DNA of 64,000 nucleotides from Protonemura montana. Its lineage: Eukaryota > Arthropoda > Insecta > Plecoptera > Nemouridae. The notes under the pieces were generated by a model, which worked only from the letters and a program-made list of their open reading frames with translations, was not told where the DNA came from and did not search any database. Location: the NCBI GenBank assembly GCA_947568835.1, contig OX387603.1, positions 25,630,651 through 25,694,650 of the forward strand, given 5' to 3'. Within the stretch, counting starts at the first letter, position 1; every line of letters begins with the position of its first letter. Shown here in pieces: positions 24,701 to 37,000 of the stretch. Made by a program: the position numbers and the translations under genes.

Positions 24701-25380
24701 CCGCGGGGACGCCGCTAAGGGGGCCCGCTCTCCCTTCCCACACCCCAGGGAATATATCCCCTCAGGCCCAACCCGTGCTGGCGCACAGGCTTATTTACAT
24801 TATTTCTTTTTTTTTGCTAGTCTTGCAAACCTGAACGCAAAACTTGGGTTATCTTTGCGTTAGTTTTTTTTCTCCCGTCGTCGCATCTACCTTAGGCAAA
24901 GCGTTCGCTCTTAGCGGTACCCAAGCTTGGCTTAGTGGTTTGAAATGTAAGCCACGTTACGGGATGAGCGTGGCTTGCACTGGTGGTTTAAAAGCGAATG
25001 CATGGCAACGTAAAGAGTCCAAAGACTCTGAAAGAACGAATATTTTAACAAAAGTTTGAGAAGTGGCAGTATTTGGATGGAATCCGATTGGAATGTAGTG
25101 CGTCGGAGAAGTAGGGATGAAGAGACAATGGCAAAAGCTTGATAAGTTTTAAGTTTGGTACGAGAACCGTTTACGATGACACATTTTCGGACATTTTTAA
25201 TGGTTCACTGTAAGGCAGATTTTACTGAAAAGCGTAGGTGTCTAAGTTGAGAATATTGAAAGGTAGGCTGTAAATTTCATCAAAACCAAAGCGGCTTTGT
25301 TTGTGAGGTAGAGCGCGTGAATGAAATAAAAAACACTAATAAATAAGTCACTTTTCGGTGCAAGAAATATTGAAGTGTCC
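21716..25380. other. Intergenic region 3' of Hes with GC islands and SINEs
   Basis: Islands near 22.45-22.7, 22.85-23.2 and 24.5-24.75 kb resemble those upstream of Hes; the 23.0-kb block has TCACGTGA, long C runs and ATAATTAGA. The rest is AT-rich apart from the SINE at 23440. I found no exon that can be supported. Confidence 0.45.
23440..23820 (-). repeat. tRNA-derived SINE, tandem (dimer-like) copies on the minus strand
   Basis: On the minus strand a tail segment (CGGTAGTAGTGTT … GCAATTTAAATAAGATTTCA) runs straight into a complete second copy with head, tRNA-like core and GAGACGGTTATAGTG tail. Two same-orientation elements share the junction, as also seen at 34.94-35.04 kb. Confidence 0.8.
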
Positions 25381-25384
25381 GCTC

Positions 25385-25850
25385 CGCAAACCGAACGGTT
25401 TGGCGTGTTGGAAACACCGGTTCTCGTGAGATCACCGAAGTTAAGCAACACTGCGCTGGGTCAGGTATTGGATGGGTGACCATCATACGCACGGCCAGTT
25501 CTGTTCGGGAGAGAGATTGAAGGGATGAAAGTTAGTACAGCTTCTTCATTCGCCTTGCTTATCAACCTCTCGACAGCATATATTTGTGGAGGAATCCTGC
25601 TGTTTGAGATGTACCGTCCTTCGGAAGGGACGTTAAGCCGGTGGTCCCCTTGGTGCTCTTCAACAGGAGTAGGCTAAGTGCCGGCACCGGGTTTCCCCTC
25701 CTTCCTTCTAGGCTACTAGGTTCCTTCTAGGTTCATCATCATCCACTCATTCACCGACGCCATTAGACCAGTGCCTCACGGCCAGATGTCAAAACAGTGC
25801 GTCGTTAAACACTACAAACCAACCGCTCAAGACGAGTCACCCCTTGACCA
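25385..25850 (+). repeat. 5S-rRNA-derived SINE, fullest copy
   Basis: Positions 25385-25500 resemble 5S rRNA, with ACCGGTTCTCGTGAGATCAC, CGAAGTTAAGCAAC and GGATGGGTGACC, which include the internal pol III promoter elements. A body then has CTTCGGAAGGGACGTTAAGC and GTGCCGGCACCGGG, and a 3' end CACTCATTCACCGACGCC … AACAGTGCGTCGTTAAAC. Partial copies lie near 0.8, 35.4, 38.6, 43.9, 45.3, 53.95 and 60.1 kb. Attaching a 5S head to an unrelated body is the hallmark of 5S-derived (SINE3-type) retroposons. Confidence 0.85.
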
Positions 25851-25975
25851 TTCAGCGCTCCCCTCTTTAACCTCCCGGTGAAGGGGAGGGAGCAATTCCT
25901 GACGTCGTCCCGGAGCGCCGATCGGTGTCGGAACTAGGGTTGAAGGTCGGAACGTGGGTCGGTCGCGTCTGACAG

Positions 25976-26113
25976 GAATGTCTGGCCTGCGACCGGGAGA
26001 TCTCCGCCATGCAGCACGACTCTTGGAAGCGACACCCGATGTTGGAAGTACATCCCGTGGACATTGAATGCAACGCGTCGCGGTTCAGGGTGGCGGTCGG
26101 CACGCTTTCCATG
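25976..26113 (+). CDS. Orphan exon-like open frame, unassigned
   Basis: A 138-bp phase-0 frame runs from an acceptor (TCTGACAG) to a donor (ATG|GTACGC). It has GC-rich third positions, unlike its surroundings, and a TGA immediately upstream in the same frame. It encodes 46 residues with a Cys-x-x-Cys near the start and VHPVDIECNASRFRVAV near the end. That last segment faintly recalls the start of a ZP-N domain, but I do not recognise the gene. I found no partner exon with matching phase. Confidence 0.3.
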
Positions 26114-26114
26114 G

Positions 26115-28051
26115 TACGCGATCTTGACCGTATCTTTTGAGACAACCCTCATTGTTGCATAACTCAAGCGATACTGAGATCGCCGGGACAAGATGTTCTT
26201 TATTTGCAGTGATGACATTTTTTGCAGGATTTTAAGAAGCCAGATGTTTTATGAGTCACGTTCTAAGGCCTGGATTGTGGGCGAATGCGTAACTACTTTG
26301 ACCGCCCTCTCGACACCAGAAAAGAAACTTTTTTAGAATTTCTCTAAACAAATTAGTTGGTAAGTTGAGAAGAAGATAACAAAAACGTATCAAATATAAG
26401 TTTAGAGATTTTGAAGTTGTCGTGTAAAATTCATCCGAATTGGTCCTACCGCTTGGTCAGTAGAAACCGAACAAATTCACATAAAAAAAACATTCCGGCC
26501 CGGATGGTCAAATTGAGTCACCGTTAGAGTATACGTTCGTTCTTATTTGACTTAAAATTCAGAAGATTTTGACGAGGAAATATCAGAAATGTATTAGCAA
26601 TTAGGGTAATTAAATTTATTTTGAAAATTTTGCTGAATTTAACATCGGAAATGTCGCCCTACAAATAAAGTGCAGCCTAAAGCGGCCACCGACGTCGCTC
26701 ACGCCTTCATTCGCACACAGATGTTTTCTGAGTCATAACTCGTGACTGCCACATCAATGACCACTGTCAAAACTGTCGAGTTACATATGGAAAAGTATCC
26801 TTATTTATTTTTGCATCAGCAGCGAGCTGATAAAACAGTTGGTTCGTTGAGTCAGACGTTATTCGCGATTGGTTTGTATATTCTTCTCTATCACCATCTC
26901 TGCCTTCTTGAAATGCTGACATGTGAACTTCATGAATGAATCGCTCACCTCATACTCTCACCAGTAGCCGCTCCATGTGTGACATCACACCGCTCAGAAC
27001 ATGGTCTTGTAATCGACGGACTCGTGCCACAAGCTTGGTACATGTCAACGTGGTCCTCAATGCACGCCACGGCGGCGCCGCGACGCCGTCACTCCGTCGC
27101 CATGTCATATGTCAAATTATGTGGGAGCGAGGCTGGTTACATGTGCTACCTAACCGGGATCAGAATCCCTCCTTCTCTCCCCCACCGTTCATCGCTTGCT
27201 AGTTTGAGCTCATATGGAGAAGAAATCATATGGAGAGAAACCAAAATATTCTGTATATGTCGAATTTTTGCCTCCCCAAAAGCTAGCAACTCCGTTAGGC
27301 GGTGTTTGGGGAAACGTGTCTATGCTGCCATTGGATCTGAATATAGCTATGAGATATGAATGTCAAGGGCATCATCACGAACCTGAAAAGGATTCCAAAG
27401 AAACCCCTAAAGGTATGAAAATGTGAAGGTGAAGTGAAGGTATGAAGGTATGGCATATGAAAAAGTCACAATTTTCTGAAATTTTTGCCTATATAACAAT
27501 CAAGCCAGTTAAAGGATTCCGGATTTTTGCCGCCGCGCCTAGGCCCTAGCGGCGGCCCCTCGGTTCGACACGAGCGTTACGAGGAGGCGGCGAGTCGAGC
27601 GGCACTTCAATGGGATCACGGCGCGAGGAGGAGGCGGCGAGCGCATATCCCGGAGATATGCAACACCAGCGAACCATGGGCGTCGTGCAGCGAGCACGTC
27701 GGCGTCGTCGGCACACGCCGTTGCCCGTGTCGGCCTTGGCGCCGTCGGTCGCTCGTGACGGAGGCGTTGAGCACCCTTGATCCATTGCGTGATAGGTGAT
27801 TGACGCCATGGAAGTGTTTAGAAACCTTGATTTACTGCGTGGTGGTGGGTGACCAATGCCATGGAGGCGTTTAGCCATCACCGCCTCTGTGCGATGCCAA
27901 ACAGATGCACTAGCAATTTTCGTGTGTTTAGCAAATCTTGCCTTGGATTGTCCGCACGCCATGCGTGTGTATAGCTACTTTAGTCTTCATGTGTTTTCAT
28001 GTGCGTCCGGCTGTCAAATCTAGCTAAAAGGGTGCTTAGAATCACTTCGAC
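26115..28051. other. Intergenic region upstream of SMG8
   Basis: AT-rich DNA with a GC-rich patch at 27.5-27.8 kb. An open frame at 27214-27426 (70 codons, possible GTATGA donor after codon 67) has no recognisable domain. Positions 27770-27885 hold an imperfect ~55-bp tandem duplication (CCTTGATCCATTGCGTG / CCTTGATTTACTGCGTG). No gene is assigned. Confidence 0.4.
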
Positions 28052-31000
28052 ATGAAGTCGAAGAAATTCAAATTACCACAGAGTCCTCCTGGAACGTAAG
28101 TCGCGCTGTTCATCGCGAAATATACTTGGTTATAAGGAGTGAGAACAAGAAACAGTTCTCTTCTCATAATTCGAGGTTATGTTTCTGTACTCACATTTAT
28201 ATCTCATTGCAGAGGGCTCGACGACAAGAAGGTGCTGGTGATTTCGTTCTTCGGAAAATCTCCACACAACGCGGCGGGATGCAAGACGGGTCTCCTCGAC
28301 GGATTCCTCGGCCGCACAGTTTTCCAGTCCTCAATGCTTGATGACCCAAGCATCGAAGACACTGAGGCTCTATGCGACATCGAAGGGTTTTACGACGAGA
28401 GCCAAAAAATCATCTTTCTTCACCTGCGTGGGGTCTTTGACACGCATTCGATAGTCAAGATATACAAACAGTTTGAAACCAGGCTAGAGGAAGATGTAAG
28501 GCTAACAACATTGGCAGCACTAGCATCTTAAAACTTCCACTTCATAAACAGTCCGAAACATATTTTTGCTCTTTCTTTTCAGGGCTATTTGACTGTGTGG
28601 TCCGAGCTGAATTCTCGCTATGCTCGAGCTCTGCTCCTGCTCTTCTCGATTTCCCACATCCTCGTTCTGTCGCAGCCTTCACACACGTTTGACCTCGGCT
28701 ACCTGTCTTTGTTCCGATCGCTGGACAATATCCGGTGAGTAACACCAAAGTTAATGAAATCTAAAATATAGTCCTTGTCGCTGCCAAGTTTTTTGCTATC
28801 CTATAAAACTGTCCGTGCACACAGACAGAAGCTTCAGCCGGAGGTGGTAGAAGTGCTGTCGTCGTTGCCACGGCTTCCAAAGGATTGGGCAGCAAATGGC
28901 AGACCTTGCAGTCCTCGCGTTCTCTTCTGCTTTGAGACGTGCCCCGCTCTATATCGTCAGAGCAACGCCGGAAAATCTGTTGGCACCTTCACCAGCACCG
29001 GATTGCACGGGTAAACCTATTTATACCCGATTATTAGCTAGCCGGCTCTTGGCACAGAGGTAAGGCCTGTTTTTCTCTGCAAAACTTGAGTCATTTCTCA
29101 TAAATTTTCTATCATTGAATGGAGTCTATCATTGACTGCACTTTCCTACAATAAAGGAAAAATAACAATTCATATAAGAAAAGTTTACGATCGTTCCCCT
29201 TGACCTGCTTACACCCTTGAAGTCACTTGAGCTACGGTCCCATAGTGTTTGAATTGTCTCCGTGACGACACGAATGGTAACCAGGTGGAGCGGCGAGGAT
29301 GAGCTTGTGCGGCCCGCGTCTATCGCCGGGGACAACCGAGGGAAGCCGTCGATCAAGCGACTGGAGCACGCACTCGAGGATCAAATCTACCACATCCTGC
29401 GCAAGAGCAGGATCATCGCTAACGTCAGGTAAACGTCGCCGAAGACCGTCTAGTCCGACACTCGGTGAAATATTATCACAATTCAACGGACATTCATAGA
29501 CACCCTGAAATCTTCAAGCTTGAAGGAAAAGTTTATGGTTGAACTTCAAATTCAAATTGAACTTCTATTTGAACGGACTGCTAATTTGATATTTGCTTGG
29601 CAACAGCCAATCAGAAAATGGTTTTCTAATTATTTACGTTACGTTAACCACGTTATGTTATCTTAACAGGCCGCTGAAAAGCTGGTCCTTTATAAACTTC
29701 ATAAATTTTCATGTAGACTTATTGACAGACGATTAAAGATTTAGCGAGATAATGAAATATCTAAGAAAAGTACCTATTTTGTAAAGTCAAGCTAAGTCTG
29801 AGCATATTAGGATGAAATCTTATTTAAATTGCAAACGCTTGCAATGCGCGGGGTATTTTATTATTATGAACACTATAACCGTCTCAAAATTTGATGCCCA
29901 AACGGTGGAGATCGGGGTTCGAGTCCGCGTTTGGGCATCAATTTTTGAGACGGTTAAAGTGTTGTTAGTGGCTTTATTCACTTGTCTTTTTATGTTCAAA
30001 CTGCATTGCCTCGTGTCATTGTTGCTGCCGTAACTTGTATTGTTGTGTAAACTTTTATAATCTGGATGAGCTTTGTCTTGCATTTCACCGCTCATGACCA
30101 TCTTTCAAATTGTCTGCTCTGATTGGCCACAGCACCAACTCACTGTTCGCCATCCCAGCCAATCAGGAGTTTGTGTTTGTGAACTGCGCGGGATCGGACG
30201 CTGCTCGCGGTCGCCTTCACTTCCTAGCGCACTCGTTGGTGGAGTTGTGCAACCGTTCGGCCGCGACCACGGGGACTCGACAGGAGTCTGAACCATTCGT
30301 CACGGCGCCCACACATGCACCAGGCAACGGTAACCAAGCAACGGTAGCCGGGCGGTAGTTTCTGTCCATTATCAGCTCAAACCACCGCCTTGTTTTGGTT
30401 AGTTTCTACATATTTGACCACCAGTCCACACACAGCCTTGTAGATGTATCGTAGACTGACTCTGGATTGAAAATGCACTTTGATATGGGAAAGGGAATGG
30501 TACATAATACGCCGGTTGAACTCAAATATCTTCGTTTAATTCGCAGAGATATATATGCAATAACCAAGCACAATCTCTCAACTGCCGTTGCATGAAAACT
30601 GATTAAAAATTGACATTGATGAACTAGCTTTTAAAAGTCTAGTCAAAAATGTCTTAATTTTAATTTTTTTTATAATTTATAATTTTATTGTTTCACAATT
30701 CTATACACGTAATGCAGTTTAGGTTCATACAAAGAAAACAAAAATAAAGTTGTGAAAAATCCTAGATAAGTTACACTTGCGTGTGGGCTTCTCACAACCT
30801 TAAGGTTCTAGTAAGGTTAGGTAATCTACTAACAGATGCTTAAAATTCGAGAGAATTATTTCCTTTTTTGATTATCAACTCAAAAATGTTGGTTTTGAAT
30901 TTAATCCAGTCTCTTACAGTTCTGACTGTCCAACACTTTAATGTCATGTCCCATACCATGGTCAATCAAGACAAATAAAAATAGGTTAACTAAAAAAATA

Positions 31001-34000
31001 AATAATTAAAATATTTAATAATTTAATTAATTTGTTAAAGGAATAATAATTCACCGAGCGTTGCTTCGTGTGTTTCAGAACACTCGTTGCGGGCGTTGTT
31101 GCAGCAACACGTGGACCAAGCGTTCGGCAAGGGATTCGATGACAACGTGGGCCGCAATTCACCGCCTTCCTACTTTGAGGTGAAACTTATTCTTCTTTTT
31201 CTTATGAGATTCGATTAGCCTGCGACCTTGGGACTTGCAATCATGCCAGACTCTTGAAGTGCTCGTGTGTGACAGAGAATTCTTCTGGAATCAAACCACT
31301 AGGAACCAGAGGAAAGAAAACCAAGAATATAGTTTGTGTGCTTGGGAGCACAGTTAGAGTTAGAGCAGAGTTAGAGCAAAGTTAGAGCAGAGTTAGAGCA
31401 GAGTTAGAGCAGAGTTAGAGCAGAGTTAGAGCAGAGTTAGAGCAAAGCTAGAGCAAAGTTAGAGCAGAGTTAGAGCAGAGCTAGAGCAGAGCTAGAGCAA
31501 AGTTAGAGCAAAGTTAGAGCAAAGTTAGAGAAGAGTTAAAGCAAAGTTTTGGTATGAAAACAGGATCAATAATGACAGGAAACCCACACAAAACACAGAC
31601 ATCTTTCTGCTGCTCTGAACCAAGCTTACCTATTTGTGTATTCATAATTCAAGGAGATAATTTTGTATTTATATAGTTATTAGAGTCTTAAAATTCTCTT
31701 ACTGTAGGTAGGGCATACATTCACCAGAATGTACAGACTAGTTTCTAAACTGAACAAAGTATAATAATAATAATATCGTTTTTACTCAGCAAAGTATGCA
31801 GGTACTTGGGACCCTGGTATAATTACAAAGTATAATAAATGATAGTACCTAATAATAATAGTTAAGTTAAAGATAGGTTACATACCAGTAATAAAAATGA
31901 AGAAACGACTATTTGCGTAAGTTTGAGGCATGTTCTGACATCAGTTTGTATGGTAAGTACCAGATGCTGATTTATTGTCAGTGGCGATCTCTATGTCGAC
32001 TCCGCAGTAAGTCCAAGTGAGTCGGGAAAAGAGATTGAGATTTACAACATTGAACAGTGACAGTGAGAAGCGTGAACAAGGTTGACATAAAGGCTGCCAG
32101 CGTCGCCGACAAAGAAAGATGGAGACGGGAAAGAGACACAAGATATGGGGAGCTTTCAAGGGACACTACCCAAGGCAATCCAGGGGCTAGGGTAGATTAA
32201 AGTTGTCTTTAGGAAAGTATCTTTTATTAGGGATTTTGAACGGTGTGTTTGTTCTCAGTAAAAAGTACTCCATTATCAAAAAACATTCGTGTATCTACTG
32301 CCGATCACTGAGATCCTGACATCTGACATTGCAATTCTCTCAGGATTTTATCAGTCCCAACAATAGTATGTAATGAAGAAGAGGAAAAATCAGGGCAACA
32401 AAAGCTAGTTGCAATAGATGCACTTGCATACCTTGCCTTGCTCACTTAGGGTGCGCATGCAATTGGAAAATAATTTAAAATCAGAGACTCGAAAGCATAA
32501 ATTCAACATTTTCATGTTTCTCCTCCAGATGGCCTCGGCGAGCGTGTGGCACTCTGCAGCCGCTGCGCTTTACAATGCGTTTGTCGGGCCGTCGTCGTGG
32601 GAGACGGTCGGGTCGTCTATCACCGCGTTGCTAGGCACCGACGTTCGATTCAGCGACGCACGATGTGGCAAGGTGCTGCCCATCGCCACGGCAACCTACC
32701 AGGACAACCTGCCGCCGCACTACACCAGGGACTACCACCAGACCAGGGTTAGATCAGGAAGCCTTTGCATGTCAGAGTTAACCTGGATGGAATATCTGTG
32801 CAAGCTTTATCTGTGGTAGTCTTTGCCCCTTAAGGATGGTAAATCTTTGCAAGTTTTATCTGTGGTAGTCTTTGCCCCATAAGGATGGAATATCTGTGCA
32901 AGCTTTGTCTGTGTTAACCTTTGCCTCATAAGGATGGAATTTCTGTGCAAGCTTTATCTGTGCTAGTCTTTGCCCCATAAGGATGGAATATCTGTGCAAG
33001 CTTTATCTGTGGTAGTCTTTACCCCATAAGGATGGAATATCTGTGCAAGCTTTGTCTGTGGTAGTATTTGCCCCATAAGGATGGAATATCTGTGCAAGCT
33101 TTATCTGCGGTAGTCTTTACCCCATAAGTATGGAATATCTGTGCAAGCTTTGTCTGTGGTAGTATTTGCCCCATAAGGATGGAGGTTTTGTGCAAGCTTT
33201 ATCTGTGGTAGTCTTTGCCCCATAAGGATGGAATATCTGTGCAAGCTTTGTCTGTGGTAGTCTTTGCCCCTTAAGGATGGAATATCTGTGCAAGCTTTAT
33301 CCGTGGTAGTCTTTACCCCATAAGGATGGAATATCTGTGCAAGCTTTGTCTGTGTTAACCTTTGCCTCATAAGGATGGAATTTCTGTGCAAGCTTTATCT
33401 GTGCTAGTCTTTGCCCCATAAGGATGGAATATCTGTGCAAGCTTTATCTGTGGTAGTCTTTACCCCATAAGGATGGAATATCTGTGCAAGCTTTGTCTGT
33501 GGTAGTATTTGCCCCATAAGGATGGAATATCTGTGCAAGCTTTATCTGCGGTAGTCTTTACCCCATAAGTATGGAATATCTGTGCAAGCTTTGTCTGTGG
33601 TAGTATTTGCCCCATAAGGATGGAGGTTTTGTGCAAGCTTTATCTGTGGTAGTCTTTGCCCCATAAGGATGGAATATCTGTGCAAGCTTTGTCTGTGGTA
33701 GTCTTTGCCCCATTAGGATGGAATATCTGTGCAAGCTTTATCTGTGCTAGTCTTTGCCTCATGAGGATGGAATATCTTTGCAGCAGCTGTCAATCACTAC
33801 AAGTCTTGGCTTGTCCTTGCCTTGCAGTTGGGTCGTGCGCTGGCCGTGCTGGCCGCCCACGCACGAGGTCCTCTCTATGCCGCTACGTGTGCACGTCTTG
33901 CTACCGAATGCACGCGATGGTGGCACCAGGGCCGACAAGTGTGCGAGGTGCTGAGTCTCACGGGGCACCCATGCACGGCGCCGTTGCACCGCGGGGGCGG

Positions 34001-37000
34001 AGCTGGCGCTAGGTGCGGGCAGCTGCAGCTGGAACCCGGAGTAGACGCTGCGTGAGTTGTCACCGAGTTTCTGTCGAATCCGTTAATTCCTATGCCATTT
34101 TTCTGCGGTGTTGCACGTTGGGTAGATTATGTATTTTTACTTAACTGCCTGTGAAAGTTGGTTAATTGGTTTGAACTGCCCAATATTGTCAAATTGTATT
34201 ATGTTGTATTACTCGAGATTGACAGGTTGTGACGTGGTAAAGCGTCACTAGAATCAGAGTGACTGTGAGTATTCACAGCCTCATGGTTCTATTCTTTGGA
34301 GATCCGTCATTCTCATCAAATACACTAAAATCTTCTCAAAAAGCCAGTGTCCAAGTAGCTCAATGGGCTAGAGCAACACCCGCGATAGGTGGAGATCGGG
34401 GTTCGAGTCCCTGTTTGGGCATCAATTTTTGAGACTGTTTATAGTGTTGATAATAATAAAATGCCCAATGTTATCTTTTGCATAAACTAAATTTAACTTT
34501 TACTAAAAATAAAGCCTTATCAAGAATATTAAAAAAAAAAAAATTCAGAAAAATGCACAAAACTTGGAACACCATTTCACGTAGGTTTTCAATTGTTGAC
34601 ATCGTCACAAATTTCTCACGAACGGTGCTCGTTGTCTCAGGGCTCTCCCGTGTCGCGGACACTCGAGCGGCGTGCGCTACACGGCTGCTTGCAACTGCGG
34701 GCGCGCTCACGGGGTGCGTGAAGACCCGTTCTCCGCTCGCGCCGCTAACCACGAGTTCTACCAGCGTTTGGCTGAGGAATGCGGCTGCGGCGCTCTCGAT
34801 GCATTCCGCTTCCCGGTCTTCACCCCGAGCACCCAGGACTACAAGTAAGCACGGCGCCGCCGGATGTCTCTGAGTGACGGCTGGCCAACGCAGTTGGAAT
34901 AACAATAGGGAAATTAGCAAAGCTTTAAATATTTTATTTAAATGAAATCTTATTTAAATTGTAATTGCTAACAATTTAAGTAAGATTTCATCTAAATACA
35001 ACAACAAATCCAACGTCAAATTAGAGTTACTCGAGTTTGACAGGTTGTGACGTGGTATAGCGTCATGAAAATCAGTGACTGTGAGTATTCACAGCCTTAT
35101 GGTAGCTCAATGGGTTAGAGCAACACCCGCAACAGGTGGAGATCGGGGTTCGAGTCCCCGTTCGGGCATCAATTTTTGAGACGGTTTTAGTGTTAATAGT
35201 AATAATAAACTTTAAATGTTTGATTGGTTTGTGGTACTTAACAATGGTCTGTTGTGATAATGGGCCCTGTGGCACTGGTCAAACGGTTTTGGTGAGTGGT
35301 TGAAAATTACTGATACCTTACCAATACTAGAAGAGAGGGGGGCAACTGGGTGCTACAGGATTGGCATCCCTTCCAAAGTCATGAGTGTGATGGTCACCCA
35401 TTCAATACCTTACCCAGTGCTGTGTTCCTTAACTTTGGTGATCTCATAAGGACCATATTAGCTAAGTTTAAATTAATTTTAACTACAAAGGTATACACGT
35501 TTTGAGTGCCAGATTGATCCTATGCTCTGCCCTCTGCAAAGGTTGCCTTTCTCTGAGGCTTTCACGATTTCTCTGACATTCTCATTGGTTTGCAGGGCAG
35601 CTCAGCTGTTCAACGCCCGTCCCAGTGTGAAATCGGCACCAGCCGAAGTCGAGGGCCCGGTGTGTGAAGCCCACTCGTTCAGTCTTGGTAAGTGAGTCCT
35701 GAACGCTGGTCACTCGAATGCCTGGGGTGGCTCTGAATTCATTGCAGTTTGTAGAGAGTTCACCATGTTCACAACACATTGCCTAAATAGTTTGCAGGTA
35801 AAATTTAAAAGCAGGCCTTACACACGCTGCCCATGCAATCTTACAAGCTGACAACTTAAATTGAATACAGCAAACTTTGCAATCAATGAGCTTGGCTCAG
35901 TGTAATTTCTTATCATTCTTTGCTTCCTATCAATGTTAATCTTGGTTTCATTGAGGATAGATTGTTGGTAGCTGTTTAATAATGCAATAGACAATTGCAT
36001 TTTTCTTTCAATCCAAATGACCAATTAGTGTTTTTCAAAGATGATTTTATTTTCACTCTGGTCATGTAGATGTAATTCCGCTCAACACTGGCTATAATTT
36101 CTGCCAAGCCGAAATTGACTCTGGAAATTTTAGTTTGCAGTTGATTGCAATAAGTTGTGTTTCCAGCTGGCTTTGTCTCGGACGTGGCTTCCGCGTGCAG
36201 TGACCTTCTTGCCGAGGATGAACCAAGTCGCACGAGCCCTCCCCCTGCCTCAGCGCTCGTTTCGGATTGGCCAGCTAGTTCGGCTCTGGCCTCTGATTGG
36301 ACCACCAATACAACGCATGCGTCTGATTGGGCGGCTGGCTCAACACTGCCCACTGATTGGCCAGCCGAGAGCCACGACATCGTAATACAAGTGTCAGACC
36401 ATGCAGAAGCTGAACACACAAAGGGTGAGTCTAGCTAGTTTCTGTATCCATCTTTCGTTATCTACGTAGCTGCATACGTTTGTTTCGAGGCAAAGGGCAA
36501 CCTAACCTAGCTTTGTGTGCCTCCCGCCGCAGAGAAAGGTCTGGTGCGGCAGCCTTCGACCACCGAGTACCTGCCCGGCATGTTGCACACGGACTCACCG
36601 TCGGGCCTGTTGCCACGCTTTCCGTCGTGGGCGCTGACCAGCCTCGGAGCTTCCAGTCTCTACTCGCACAACCTGGGTCTGCAAGACCAGCCCAACCTGT
36701 TGCCCGGCTCGGCCTTCCTGCTGCCCTGGGATGTAGCCGTCCGACTACACGGGCATCGGTAGGTGGTCCCTCCCTCTTGCCGATCCGTGGCTGGGCCTTT
36801 ATTTCTTGCCAGAGTTGTCTACATTAGAGATGGAGATTATAATTTTTGTATGCTCCTGACAAACTTACCATCACCCTTTCGGTTTTCATCATCTTCTTTT
36901 TCCACCTCATTTTTTTTTTCAGCCATAGATACTCAATCCATCCGTCTATCCTATCCTACCTATCCTATCTCCACCTATCCTTCCGTCTATTTTCACTCTC

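Noticed and set aside
25385-25500. 5S rRNA gene
   Set aside because: It is diverged from 5S, single rather than tandem, and fused to a SINE body shared by other copies.
27214-27426. 70-codon plus-strand frame with a possible donor
   Set aside because: No acceptor, partner exon or recognisable domain was found; kept only as a note in the intergenic entry.
34350-34425. tRNA gene suggested by A- and B-box motifs
   Set aside because: The sequence recurs with the same non-tRNA flanks at seven places, and the anticodon loop is not normal, so it is a SINE core.
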